Positions 42,209 through 50,461 of a stretch of DNA of 64,000 nt are shown here, in pieces (position 1 is the stretch's first letter; every line of letters starts with the position of its first letter). The translations under genes were made by a program, and so were the position numbers. Source of the DNA: DATEOR01 sp963766725 (GTDB lineage: Bacteria > Actinomycetota > Thermoleophilia > Gaiellales > Gaiellaceae); contig CAVYBK010000015.1 of assembly GCA_963766725.1 (NCBI GenBank), positions 108,304 through 172,303 on the forward strand. Reading direction: 5' to 3'. A model generated the notes under the pieces. That model did no database searches. It saw only the letters and a list, made by a program, of their open reading frames with translations, and had not been told where the DNA came from.

Positions 42209-43606
42209 ATGGCCGGCGATTACCCAACCGTCCTCGACCTCGTCGGGAACACGCCGCTCGTCCGTCTGCAGCGGCTCTCGCGGGATGTCGAGCCGACGCT
42301 CCTCGCCAAGCTCGAGTTCCTGAACCCGGGCGGGAGCGTGAAGGACCGGATCGGCCTCAGGATGATCGAGCAGGCCGAGCGGGAAGGAAAGCTCGCGCCG
42401 GGCGGGACGATCGTCGAGCCCACGAGCGGGAACACCGGCGTCGGCCTCGCCATCGCGGCCGCGCTCAAGGGCTACCGCTGCGTCTTCGTCATGCCCGACA
42501 AGATCGCCGAGGAGAAGCGTGCGCTTCTGCGTGCCTACGGCGCCGAGGTCGTCATCTGCCCGACCGCGGTTCCGCCCGAGTCACCCGAGAGCTACTACTC
42601 GGTCTCGAACCGCCTCGCCGAGGAGATTCCCGGCGCCTTCAAGCCCGACCAGTACTCGAACCAGGCCAACCCACAGGCGCACTACGAGACAACGGGGCCC
42701 GAGCTCTGGGAGCAGACCGGCGGGAAGATCGACGCACTCGTCCTCTCCATCGGCACGGGCGGCACGGTCACCGGCACCGCGCGCTACCTGAAGGAGCAGA
42801 GGCCCGATCTCCTCGTCGTCGGCGCCGACCCCGAGGGCTCGATCTTCTCGCAGCCCGACAACGTCCATCCCTACCTCGTCGAAGGCATCGGCGAGGACTT
42901 CTGGCCGACGACCTTCGACCCGTCGCTCGTGGACGAGTTCATCACCGTCTCCGACCGCGACTCCTTCCGGACAGCGCGCCGTCTCGCGCGCGAGGAGGGC
43001 ATCCTCGTCGGCGGGTCCGGCGGTACGGCCGTCTGGGCGATGCTGCAGGTGGCCCAGCGCTTCGGGCCCGACGCGACCGTCGTCACCATCGTCCCGGACT
43101 CCGGGCGCGGCTACCTCTCCAAGGTCTACGACGACAACTGGCTCCTCGAGCACGGCTTCCTCGAGCGCGCACCGGCCGCGACGATCCAGGCCGTCCTCTC
43201 CTCCAAGCAGGACGAGGAGCCCGAGGTGCCCGAGCTCGTCACCGTCGGCACGCACCAGAAGGTCGGCGAGGCGATCGACCTCATGCAGCGCTACGGGATC
43301 TCGCAGATCCCGGTCGTGCGAAACGGCGACGAGCCCACGTCGCTCGCCGACGTCGTCGGCTCGATCCGCGAGAGCGGGCTCCTCGACCGGGTCTTCCGCG
43401 ACCAGAACGCGCTCTCCGAGGACATCGCGGCCGCGATGGAGCCGCCGCTCCCCGCGGTCGAGATCGGCGCCTCCGTCGACACCGTCTTCGCCGACCTCTC
43501 CGCCGGGAACCCGGCGGTCGTCGTCGCGAGCGGCGGCCGGCCGGTGGGAGTCCTCACGCGCGCCGACCTCCTCGAATACCTCGCTCGCCGGCAGAGCTCG
43601 GCCTGA
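42209..43606 (+). CDS. cbs: Cystathionine beta-synthase
   Basis: PLP enzyme condensing serine and homocysteine to cystathionine. 465 residues: PLP fold (1-320) with the Lys in NPGGSVKDRIGLRM near residue 45, PTSGNTGVGLAIAAALKGY, and the phosphate loop SIGTGGTVTGTARYL. A C-terminal pair of CBS domains follows (about 335-465, QKVGEAIDLMQRYGISQIPV and ADLSAGNPAVVVASGGRPVG). The CBS pair separates it from O-acetylserine sulfhydrylases. With the downstream CGS/CGL gene it forms a transsulfuration pair. Stop overlaps the next VOC gene (TGATG). Confidence 0.93.
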   Translation: MAGDYPTVLDLVGNTPLVRLQRLSRDVEPTLLAKLEFLNPGGSVKDRIGLRMIEQAEREGKLAPGGTIVEPTSGNTGVGLAIAAALKGYRCVFVMPDKIAEEKRALLRAYGAEVVICPTAVPPESPESYYSVSNRLAEEIPGAFKPDQYSNQANPQAHYETTGPELWEQTGGKIDALVLSIGTGGTVTGTARYLKEQRPDLLVVGADPEGSIFSQPDNVHPYLVEGIGEDFWPTTFDPSLVDEFITVSDRDSFRTARRLAREEGILVGGSGGTAVWAMLQVAQRFGPDATVVTIVPDSGRGYLSKVYDDNWLLEHGFLERAPAATIQAVLSSKQDEEPEVPELVTVGTHQKVGEAIDLMQRYGISQIPVVRNGDEPTSLADVVGSIRESGLLDRVFRDQNALSEDIAAAMEPPLPAVEIGASVDTVFADLSAGNPAVVVASGGRPVGVLTRADLLEYLARRQSSA

Positions 43607-44025
43607 TGGAGCAGCGCCTCAGCCTCGTCACGCTCGGCGTCTCCGACCTCGCCCGCTCCCGCGCGTTCTACGAGGCGCTCGGCTGGAAGTCGGGCGCCGC
43701 GCCCGCGGACGACGTCGTCTTCTTCCAGGCGGGCTCCATGATCGTCGCGCTCTGGGGCCGCGACCAGCTCGCGGAGGACAGCGGCGTCGAGGATCCCGGC
43801 GGTTGGGGCGGCATCACGCTCGCCTACAACTGCCGCTCGCCGGAGGAAGTGGATGCCGTGATCGAGGAGGCACGGGCCGCCGGGGCGGAGATCCCGCGTG
43901 CGGGTGCGACGACGTTCTGGGGCGGCTACTCGGGCGTCTTCCTCGACCCCGACGGCCACCCGTGGGAGGTCGCGCACAACCCGCACTGGACGATCGGGCC
44001 CGACGGCTCGGTCTCGCTCGGCTGA
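43606..44025 (+). CDS. VOC-family protein downstream of cbs
   Basis: Glyoxalase/bleomycin-resistance/dioxygenase-fold protein, 139 residues. Two beta-alpha-beta units (SLVTLGVSDLARSRAFYEAL and GGITLAYNCRSPEEVDAVIE) and the terminal motif GVFLDPDGHPWEVAHNP, where the Glu is a usual metal ligand. Function unknown. ATG overlaps the cbs stop, so the two are co-translated. Confidence 0.85.
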   Translation: MEQRLSLVTLGVSDLARSRAFYEALGWKSGAAPADDVVFFQAGSMIVALWGRDQLAEDSGVEDPGGWGGITLAYNCRSPEEVDAVIEEARAAGAEIPRAGATTFWGGYSGVFLDPDGHPWEVAHNPHWTIGPDGSVSLG

Positions 44026-44026
44026 G

Positions 44027-44419
44027 CTAGTCCAGGACGGTGAAGAGCGTCAACTGCATGCCGTCCGGCGCGCGCAGCCGCACGTTCCGGTGCTGCCACG
44101 GCGTCACGACGGGCCCGCCCACGCGCTCGGCGCCCCCGGCCTCCAGCCGCTCGGCCGCCTCGACGGAGTCCTCGACCTCGAGCGCGAGCCGAACCGGACC
44201 GGAGCTCGGGCGGCCGACCTCGATCTCGTCCACGAAATCGGTCTGGCTCCGCGACAGGACCTCGAGGGTGGCGCGGCCGGCGTCGAGGATCGCACCGCTC
44301 CCGCCCTCGTTCTCCCACGACTCGATCACCGGTAGCCCGAGCGCGTCGCGGTAGAAGCGCAGCGCCTCCTCGTAGTCCTCGGCGGTGACGGCGACGCGCA
44401 ATTCGCGGACCGGGCCCAT
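44027..44419 (-). CDS. VOC-family protein
   Basis: VOC-fold protein, 130 residues. First unit ELRVAVTAEDYEEALRFYRD, second unit VRLALEVEDSVEAAERLEAG, terminal LRAPDGMQLTLFTV, in which the usual Glu ligand is replaced by Thr/Leu, so it may be a binding protein rather than an enzyme. TATCCT on the minus strand exactly six bases before ATG 44419 supports the start. Divergent from the CGS/CGL gene across only 22 bases. Confidence 0.82.
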   Translation of the reverse strand: MGPVRELRVAVTAEDYEEALRFYRDALGLPVIESWENEGGSGAILDAGRATLEVLSRSQTDFVDEIEVGRPSSGPVRLALEVEDSVEAAERLEAGGAERVGGPVVTPWQHRNVRLRAPDGMQLTLFTVLD

Positions 44420-44425
44420 GCCGCA

Positions 44426-44435
44426 AGGATACGAT
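44426..44435. promoter_or_regulatory. Overlapping divergent -10 boxes, VOC gene and CGS/CGL gene
   Basis: Minus-strand TATCCT (44431-44426) and plus-strand TACGAT (44430-44435) share two bases. Each is followed by exactly six bases and then an ATG (44419 minus, 44442 plus). The whole 22-bp intergenic region is thus accounted for by two leaderless promoters. Confidence 0.65.
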
Positions 44436-44441
44436 CAGGCC

Positions 44442-45590
44442 ATGGACTTCGAGACACGAGCCATCCACGAAGGGCAGGAGCCGGACCCGGCGACGGGGGC
44501 GATCACCACACCGATCTACCAGACGTCCACGTACCTGCAGGAAGCGGTCGGCAAGAACAAGGGCTACGACTACTCGCGCTCGGGGAATCCGACGCGGACC
44601 GCCCTGGAAACCTGCCTCGCCTCGCTCGAGAGCGCCGATCACGGCCTCGCCTTCTCGTCCGGCCTCGGCGCGACGACGACGATCATGCACCTCGTCAGCC
44701 CGGGCGAGCGCGTGGTGTGCGTGAACGACGTCTACGGCGGCGTCTACCGGATGTTCTCGCAGGTCTACGAGCCGAAGGGCTACGACTTCACGTTCCTCTC
44801 CGCCGAGGAGATCACCGCGGGCCTCGCCGAGCACCTCGACGACAAGACGCGGATCGTCTGGCTCGAGTCGCCGACGAACCCGCTCCTGAACGTGATCGAC
44901 ATCGCGGCCGCGGCGGAGGCCGCCCATGCCGTCGGCGCGCTCGTGGTCGTGGACAACACCTTCGCCACGCCGTACCTGCAGCGCCCGCTCGAGCTCGGCG
45001 CCGACATCGTCGTCCACTCGACCACGAAGTACCTCGGCGGACATTCGGACGTGATCGGCGGCTTCGCGGCGACGAACGACCCGACCGTGGCGGAGCGGCT
45101 GCGCTTTCTGCAGAAGTCCCTCGGCGCCGTCCCCGGCCCCTTCGACGCCTGGCTCGTTCTGCGCGGCGTGAAGACGCTCGCGGTCCGCATGCGCCAGCAC
45201 TGCGAGAACGCCCGGCAGATCGCGGCGTTCCTCACCGAGCACGAGGCCGTCGAGCGCGTTTACTACCCGGGCCTGCCCGACCACCCGGGGCACGAGATCG
45301 CGGCGCGGCAGATGACGGACTTCGGCGGGATGATCTCGTTCCTCGCCGCCTCGGAAGAGGCCGCCATCCGCCTCGTCGGAGAGACGAAGGTCTGGAAGCT
45401 CGCCGAGAGCCTCGGCGGAGTGGAAAGCCTCATCGAGCAGCCGGCGCAGATGACCCACGCATCGACGGCAAACGCACCGTTCGCGGTGCCGCCGAGCCTC
45501 GTCCGGCTCTCGGCCGGGATCGAGTCGGCCGACGACCTCGTCGCCGACCTCGAGCACGCGCTTGCGACGATTGTCGCAAGCCCTTCCTAG
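44442..45590 (+). CDS. Cystathionine gamma-synthase/lyase family PLP enzyme
   Basis: Transsulfuration enzyme of the Cys/Met metabolism PLP family, 382 residues. Motifs: FETRAIHEGQEPDPATGAI, YDYSRSGNPTRTALETCLA with the PLP phosphate Tyr/Arg, ALVVVDNTFATPYLQRPLEL with the Asp, and the Schiff-base Lys in VHSTTKYLGGHSDVIGGF near residue 196. It may act as a gamma-synthase (O-acetylhomoserine to cystathionine) or gamma-lyase (cystathionine to cysteine). Pairing with cbs favours the lyase direction (inference). ATG 44442 is set by the -10 box six bases upstream. Confidence 0.92.
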   Translation: MDFETRAIHEGQEPDPATGAITTPIYQTSTYLQEAVGKNKGYDYSRSGNPTRTALETCLASLESADHGLAFSSGLGATTTIMHLVSPGERVVCVNDVYGGVYRMFSQVYEPKGYDFTFLSAEEITAGLAEHLDDKTRIVWLESPTNPLLNVIDIAAAAEAAHAVGALVVVDNTFATPYLQRPLELGADIVVHSTTKYLGGHSDVIGGFAATNDPTVAERLRFLQKSLGAVPGPFDAWLVLRGVKTLAVRMRQHCENARQIAAFLTEHEAVERVYYPGLPDHPGHEIAARQMTDFGGMISFLAASEEAAIRLVGETKVWKLAESLGGVESLIEQPAQMTHASTANAPFAVPPSLVRLSAGIESADDLVADLEHALATIVASPS

Positions 45591-45612
45591 CTCCTCTTTA
45601 CAATTCGAGGCG

Positions 45613-46293
45613 ATGAACGACTGGGGGCTCTACATCCTGCTGCTCGTCCCGACTCTCGTCATCGGGCTCGCCGTGCAGTGGTGGCTCCGGAAGACCTTCG
45701 AGCGCTACTCGCACATCCAGCTTCTGTCCGGGATGACGGGCGCCGAGGTGGCGCGGCAGATCCTCGACCGAAACGGGCTCGAGGAAGTGCCGGTCGACCG
45801 CTCCGACGCGGGCGCGCTCTCGGACAACTACGACCCGCGCAAGAAGGCGCTGCACCTGTCCCCGCCGGTCTACGACCCGAAGACGGTCGCGGCGGCGGCC
45901 GTGGCGGCCCACGAGAGCGGCCACGCGCTCCAGCACCAGGCCGGCTACGCGGCCCTGCGCCTGCGGAGCGCGATGTTCCCCGTGGTCGCGATCGCCTCGA
46001 ACACCTGGATCTGGCTGCTCATGGCGGGCGTGCTCCTGAACGCGCTGAACCTGATCACGATCGCGATCCTCATCTACGCGGTCGCGGTGCTCTTCCACAT
46101 CGTCACGCTGCCGGTGGAGTTCAACGCCTCCAAGCGGGCCGGCCAGCAGCTCCGGACGCTCGGCCTCGTGACCGCGGACGAATCGGCCGGAGTCCAGAAG
46201 GTGCTCACCGCTGCCGCGCTGACGTACGTCGCCGGCGCGCTCGCAGCGCTCACCCAGCTCCTCTACTTCGTTCTCGCCTACCTGCGCGACTAG
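45613..46293 (+). CDS. Membrane zinc metallopeptidase, YugP-like
   Basis: Putative neutral zinc metallopeptidase (Zn_peptidase_2), 226 residues. Order: N-terminal span (YILLLVPTLVIGLAVQWW), a soluble region with the zinc motif HESGH inside VAAHESGHALQHQAGYAA near residue 100, two more spans (VVAIASNTWIWLLMAGVLL, TIAILIYAVAVLFHIVTL), the third zinc ligand region VEFNASKRAG, and a final span. Family function is unknown. ATG has GAGG two bases upstream and TACAAT eight bases upstream, so it may also be near-leaderless. Confidence 0.88.
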   Translation: MNDWGLYILLLVPTLVIGLAVQWWLRKTFERYSHIQLLSGMTGAEVARQILDRNGLEEVPVDRSDAGALSDNYDPRKKALHLSPPVYDPKTVAAAAVAAHESGHALQHQAGYAALRLRSAMFPVVAIASNTWIWLLMAGVLLNALNLITIAILIYAVAVLFHIVTLPVEFNASKRAGQQLRTLGLVTADESAGVQKVLTAAALTYVAGALAALTQLLYFVLAYLRD

Positions 46294-47334
46294 CTACGCG
46301 GCCGCGGCGGCGCCCTCGAGCGCCTTCTCGTAGGCCGCTTCGTAGTCGCGGACCATCCGGTCGGAGGAGAAGCGCTCCTCGACGTAGCGGCGGCAGTCCA
46401 TCGGGTCGAGCGCGGCGGCCTGGTCGAGCACGCCGGGCATCTCCCGGTAGTCGTCGACGATCACGCCCGTGCGCCCGTCGTCGATCACCTCGGGGACGGC
46501 GCCCCAGCGCGTCGCGATCACGGGCGTCCCGCACGCCATCGACTCGATCATGACGAGGCCGAACGGCTCTTCCCACTCGATCGGGAAGAGGGTCACTCTG
46601 GCGTTCTGGAGGAGGTCCACCTTCTTGGCGTGGTCGACCTCGCCGAGGTACTCGATGCCCCAGCCGAGGTTCGGCCGCACGTGCTCCTCGAAGTACTCCT
46701 TCTCGGCCCGGTCCTGCATCTTCCCCGCGATCAGGAGCGGAATATCGGCCTCCTTCGCGACCTCGATCGCCCGGTGGCAGCCCTTCTCGAAGCTCATGCG
46801 GCCGAGGAAGAGGAGGTAGTCGCCCTTGTGCGGGTGCACGGGGTAGACGTCGAGCTCGAGCGCGTTCGGGCAGTTCGCCACCCAGTTCAGGTCGGGAAGC
46901 GGCTTGCGCTGGTTCATGGACAGTGAGATCAGCCCGACCTCGGGGCAGACCTTGGAGAGCGACGTGTAGAGGAGCCCCGGCTCCCCGCCGAGCGGCCCGT
47001 GCACGGTGTGGACGACCGGCGTCTCGACCACGCCGCCGAGCATCGCGCCGAGCGGCCCGGTGTGGTCGTTGATGACGTCGAAGTCGCCCGCACGCTCGAA
47101 GCACGAAAGCGCGTGGCGGAGCTCGACCTGGGTCGTCCCGATGTGTTCAGACGGCGCCTCGTCATAGACGGAGACGAGCTCGGCCTGCGTGCTCGAGTCC
47201 CCGGAGGCGAAGAGCGTCACCTCGTGCCCGGCGCGGACGAGGCCCTCGGCGAGAAGCGAGACGATCCACTCGATCCCGCCGTAGCGCGTCGGCGGCACCG
47301 GGAACCAAACCGGGCTGAGAACGGCGATCTTCAT
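46294..47334 (-). CDS. Glycosyltransferase family 4 protein
   Basis: Retaining GT-B glycosyltransferase, 346 residues. N-terminal acceptor domain with PVWFPVPPTRYGGIEWIVS and DVINDHTGPLGAMLGG. C-terminal nucleotide-sugar domain with DYLLFLGRMSFEKGCHRAIE and the E-x7-E motif EEPFGLVMIESMACGTPV. The target is unknown; linkage to a debranching enzyme suggests alpha-glucan or compatible-solute metabolism. ATG 47334 overlaps the debranching-enzyme stop (ATGA). Confidence 0.9.
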   Translation of the reverse strand: MKIAVLSPVWFPVPPTRYGGIEWIVSLLAEGLVRAGHEVTLFASGDSSTQAELVSVYDEAPSEHIGTTQVELRHALSCFERAGDFDVINDHTGPLGAMLGGVVETPVVHTVHGPLGGEPGLLYTSLSKVCPEVGLISLSMNQRKPLPDLNWVANCPNALELDVYPVHPHKGDYLLFLGRMSFEKGCHRAIEVAKEADIPLLIAGKMQDRAEKEYFEEHVRPNLGWGIEYLGEVDHAKKVDLLQNARVTLFPIEWEEPFGLVMIESMACGTPVIATRWGAVPEVIDDGRTGVIVDDYREMPGVLDQAAALDPMDCRRYVEERFSSDRMVRDYEAAYEKALEGAAAAA

Positions 47335-49394
47335 TCGGCTGCGTCCACGTCTATGTGCCCATTTTCGAGCCGAACATCCCAACTCCGGTCGAACGCGCGC
47401 ACACCCGAGAGCTTGAGGGAGCCGAGCCAGGAGGGCAACTCCGCAGGGGCGTCGGAGACGACCGCCTGGGTGCCCGGGTCGGGCCGCAGGCCGAGGAGGA
47501 GCTGGAGCAGGAGCACCGGCGTGCCGGCGGCCCACGCCTGCGGTCGCGCGGCCGTCGGGTAGGCGATCGGGAACGGCGTCGCGGTCCGCGAGAAGCCCGC
47601 GAAGACCTCGGGAAGCTGGTGGCGGAAGTGCCCGGCCGCGGTGAGCATGCGCCGGGCGATCCGGTGCGTCTCGGGCCAGCGTGCATACCGGGCGAGGCCC
47701 CAGGCGATCAGGGAATTGTCGTGCGGCCAGACGGTGCCGTTGTGGTACGAGAGCGGATTGAAGCCGACGTCGCCGGAGGACATCGTCCGCACGCCCCACC
47801 CCGACCAGAGCTCGTCCCCCATCAGCTGGTCGACGATCGCATCGGCGCGCTCGGCCGGGACGATGCCGCTCCAGAGGAGGTGGCCGATGTTGGACGTCAG
47901 CGAGTCCACGCGCCGCTTCTCCCCGTCCAGCGCGAGCGCGTAGTAGCCGCCGCGGCCCTCGCACCAGAACGCCTCCTGAAAGCGCGCCTGCAGCTCCTCC
48001 GCCTCCCGGTCGAGCCGGTCGGCCAGCTCCTGGTCGCGCCAGACCTCGCGGGCGAGCTCGGCCGTTCGCCGCTTGGCGTCGTAGACGTAGCCCTGCACCT
48101 CGCACGGCGCGATCGGCGCGTCCGCGATGCGACCGTCGTGGAAGCGCTGCGAGTCGCCCGAGTCCTTCCACGACTGGTTGACGAGGCCGCGCTCGGAGCG
48201 GCGCCGGTACTCGACGAAGCCGTCGCCGTCGAGGTCGCCGTACTCGTCGATCCAGCTGAGGGCGCGCAGCGCGGGCTCCCGGAGGTCCTCGACGAGCTTC
48301 GCGTCGCCCGTCCAGCGCCAGACTTCGGAGAGAAGGACGAGGTAGAGCGGCGTCGCATCGACGGTGCCGTAGTAGCGCGGGAACCAGGCTTCGGCGCCCT
48401 TGCCGTGGCGCACCTCGTGGACGATCTTGCCGGGCTCGGCGTCGATCGCCGGGTCGTCTTCGGTCGCCTGGAGGGCGGCGAGAACACGGAGCGCGTTGCT
48501 CGCGAGCTCCGGCCCGAAGAGGAGCGTCTGCAGGCACGTGACGAGCGTGTCGCGGCCGAAGACGGTCATGAACCAGGGCATCCCCGCGGCGGGAAGCTGG
48601 CCGGGGACGCGCGGGTCCTCGTCCATCCGGAGCGAGGCAAGGTCGGCGACCGACTGCCTGAACGTCACCGCCAGCTCCTCCCAGGAGGCCTGCAGCTGCG
48701 GGATGGAGAGGTGCCACGCGGAGAGGGATGAGCGGACGCGCGAGAGCTCGTCCCCGAACTTCCGCTCCGCGTGCGCGACGGCGACACGGACGCCGTTCGC
48801 GGACGGGATGACGTCGGCCCGGAGGCGCCACGCCTGCCGCGGCTCGAGCGCGATGGAGTAGCGCACCGAGCTGCCGTTGACCTCGCCCGACTCGGAGAGG
48901 AGGACCTGGGTCAGGCGCTTCGGCCCGTCGGTGAAGACGAACTGGTTGCCGTCGGATTCGAACTCGGACGCCGCGAGGCTCGGAAGCGGAGGCGCGGTGT
49001 CCGGGTGCCCGAGCGCGAAGTCGTGCTCCTTGACGGCGAAGATGTCCGCAAAGTCGGTGCCGACCTCGAGCGCGAGCTCGAACTCGACGGGATGCTGCGC
49101 GTGGTTCACGACGACGATGTGCTCCTGCATGCCGTCGCCGATGAAGCGGTCGCGCCCGATCGAGAGCACGTCCTGCTCGAGGCCGCCGGCGACGGGGTTC
49201 CGGAGGAAGAAGGCGGCCGAGTAGTACTCGACCTTGTCCGACGAGAGCTGGAGCGGCCGCTCGCCGTTGATCGTGAGGATCCAGCGCGAGAGAAAGCGCG
49301 TGTCGTCCGCGAAGAGGCCCATCACCGGGTCGACGATGTCTCCGCGCTCGTCCGAGACGCAGAACGTCGAGCCTTCCAGAATCGTGAGGGGCAC
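47331..49394 (-). CDS. Amylo-alpha-1,6-glucosidase / glycogen debranching-type glycoside hydrolase
   Basis: 687 residues. N-terminal beta domain of the debranching family (residues 1-190, TILEGSTFCVSDERGDIVDP and GLFADDTRFLSRWILTING) and C-terminal (alpha/alpha)6 barrel (about 270-650) with PWFMTVFGRDTLVTCLQTL, FVEYRRRSERGLVNQSWKDS and YHNGTVWPHDNSLIAWGLAR, the catalytic-acid region. It would hydrolyse alpha-1,6 branches or related alpha-glucosides. GTG 49394 overlaps the SDR stop (TAGTG). Middle gene of an SDR-hydrolase-glycosyltransferase operon. No signal peptide, so cytoplasmic. Confidence 0.88.
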   Translation of the reverse strand: MPLTILEGSTFCVSDERGDIVDPVMGLFADDTRFLSRWILTINGERPLQLSSDKVEYYSAAFFLRNPVAGGLEQDVLSIGRDRFIGDGMQEHIVVVNHAQHPVEFELALEVGTDFADIFAVKEHDFALGHPDTAPPLPSLAASEFESDGNQFVFTDGPKRLTQVLLSESGEVNGSSVRYSIALEPRQAWRLRADVIPSANGVRVAVAHAERKFGDELSRVRSSLSAWHLSIPQLQASWEELAVTFRQSVADLASLRMDEDPRVPGQLPAAGMPWFMTVFGRDTLVTCLQTLLFGPELASNALRVLAALQATEDDPAIDAEPGKIVHEVRHGKGAEAWFPRYYGTVDATPLYLVLLSEVWRWTGDAKLVEDLREPALRALSWIDEYGDLDGDGFVEYRRRSERGLVNQSWKDSGDSQRFHDGRIADAPIAPCEVQGYVYDAKRRTAELAREVWRDQELADRLDREAEELQARFQEAFWCEGRGGYYALALDGEKRRVDSLTSNIGHLLWSGIVPAERADAIVDQLMGDELWSGWGVRTMSSGDVGFNPLSYHNGTVWPHDNSLIAWGLARYARWPETHRIARRMLTAAGHFRHQLPEVFAGFSRTATPFPIAYPTAARPQAWAAGTPVLLLQLLLGLRPDPGTQAVVSDAPAELPSWLGSLKLSGVRAFDRSWDVRLENGHIDVDAAE

Positions 49395-50152
49395 TAGCGG
49401 CGGACGATGGAGTCCTGGCTCGCCTGCTGGAGGGGCTTGATCACCATCTCGTCGACGACCATGTAGTCGGGCCGGGTCACGGCGAAGAGGATGCAATCAG
49501 CCACGTCGGCGGGGGTCAGGTAGTCGACGCCGCGGTAGACCGCGCCCTTGCGCTCCTGGTCGCCGCGGAAGCGGACGTCGGAGAACTCCGTGTCCCCCAC
49601 CATGCCCGGGTCGACGGTCGAGACCTTGATCCGGCCGACGAGCTCCTTCCGCATCACCTGCGTCAAGGCGAGCACGGCGGTCTTCGAGCCGACGTACATG
49701 CCGCCCTGCGGATAGGCCTCCCGCCCCGCCCACGACCCGAGGTTGACGATGTGCCCGCGCCCGTCCTCCATGTGCGGCAGCACGAGACGCGTCATGCGCA
49801 CCAGGCCGAGCACGTTGGTCTCGAGCATCCGGCGGTCGTCGTCGTCGTTCGACTCCTCGACCGACGTGCGGCCGAGAGCGAGCCCCGCGTTGTTGACGAG
49901 GATGTCGATGCGGCCGAGAGCGCCGGCCGCCGTCGCGACGAAGGATGCGCAGCTCGCCTCGTCGGTGACGTCGAGGGGTGCGATCTCGTGGCCTTCGCCG
50001 GGAAGCTCTTGCACGAGCTCTTCGAGGCGGTCTGTCCGCCGCGCGCCGAGGGCCAGGCGGGCGCCGGCCGTGGCGAGGGCGCGCGCCGTCTGGGCCCCGA
50101 TCCCGCTCGAGGCGCCCGTGACGACGGCGGTGCGATCCGTCAGCTCCGGCAC
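49394..50152 (-). CDS. Short-chain dehydrogenase/reductase
   Basis: Classical SDR, 252 residues. NAD(P) motif VVTGASSGIGAQTARALATA near residue 9; the Asp after the second strand is replaced by RRTD, suggesting NADPH. ILVNNAGLALG is present, and the catalytic Ser, Tyr and Lys appear in NLGSWAGREAYPQGGMYVGSKTAV. Resembles the YdfG/serine-dehydrogenase-like group. The substrate is unknown. GTG 50152 has TAGGCT seven bases upstream, supporting a leaderless start for this three-gene operon. Confidence 0.9.
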   Translation of the reverse strand: MPELTDRTAVVTGASSGIGAQTARALATAGARLALGARRTDRLEELVQELPGEGHEIAPLDVTDEASCASFVATAAGALGRIDILVNNAGLALGRTSVEESNDDDDRRMLETNVLGLVRMTRLVLPHMEDGRGHIVNLGSWAGREAYPQGGMYVGSKTAVLALTQVMRKELVGRIKVSTVDPGMVGDTEFSDVRFRGDQERKGAVYRGVDYLTPADVADCILFAVTRPDYMVVDEMVIKPLQQASQDSIVRR

Positions 50153-50159
50153 GTGCCGG

Positions 50160-50165
50160 AGCCTA
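50160..50165 (-). promoter_or_regulatory. -10 box for the leaderless SDR-debranching-glycosyltransferase operon
   Basis: Minus-strand TAGGCT, seven bases (CCGGCAC), then GTG 50152. It lies inside the 18-bp gap after the DUF6457-like gene stop. Confidence 0.6.
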
Positions 50166-50170
50166 CCGGG

Positions 50171-50409
50171 CTACTTGCCGACTGTGGCGTCCACCAGCGC
50201 GGCGAGGTCAGAGCCGCGCGCGACCGCGCGCGAGTCCGACCAGGTAGCAGAGGAGCGGAGCGTTGATCCGCTCGCCGCTCGTCGTGCGCCGCGAGCCGGG
50301 CGAGCTCGAGCAGCTCGTCGATCTCCGCCTGGGAGAGCTCGAGGCTCTCCGGGCTCTCACCCGACGCTTCGGCCAGCCGGTCGCGCGCCTCACGGAGCCA
50401 CTCGTCCAC
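50171..50409 (-). pseudogene. DUF6457-like small protein, two frameshifts
   Basis: Short helical protein of about 80 residues of the DUF6457 type: MDEWLREARDRLAEASGESP and IDELLELARLAAHDERRAD, then, after a frame jump near 50270, ERINAPLLCYLVG, the family core. A second jump near 50235 restores SDLAALVDATVGK with stop at 50171. Function unknown; relatives often sit near molybdenum cofactor genes, and a MOSC-domain gene lies 3 kb away. TAAGCT six bases before GTG 50409 supports the start. Confidence 0.7.
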
Positions 50410-50415
50410 GCCGCC

Positions 50416-50421
50416 AGCTTA
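50416..50421 (-). promoter_or_regulatory. -10 box for a leaderless DUF6457-like gene
   Basis: Minus-strand TAAGCT, six bases (GGCGGC), GTG 50409. It lies in the 52-bp divergent region shared with the transhydrogenase operon, whose own candidate -10 is TACACT at 50447-50452. Confidence 0.55.
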
Positions 50422-50461
50422 GTGCGTGTACCGCTGGGTGGGGCACTACACTTCGCGCGGC

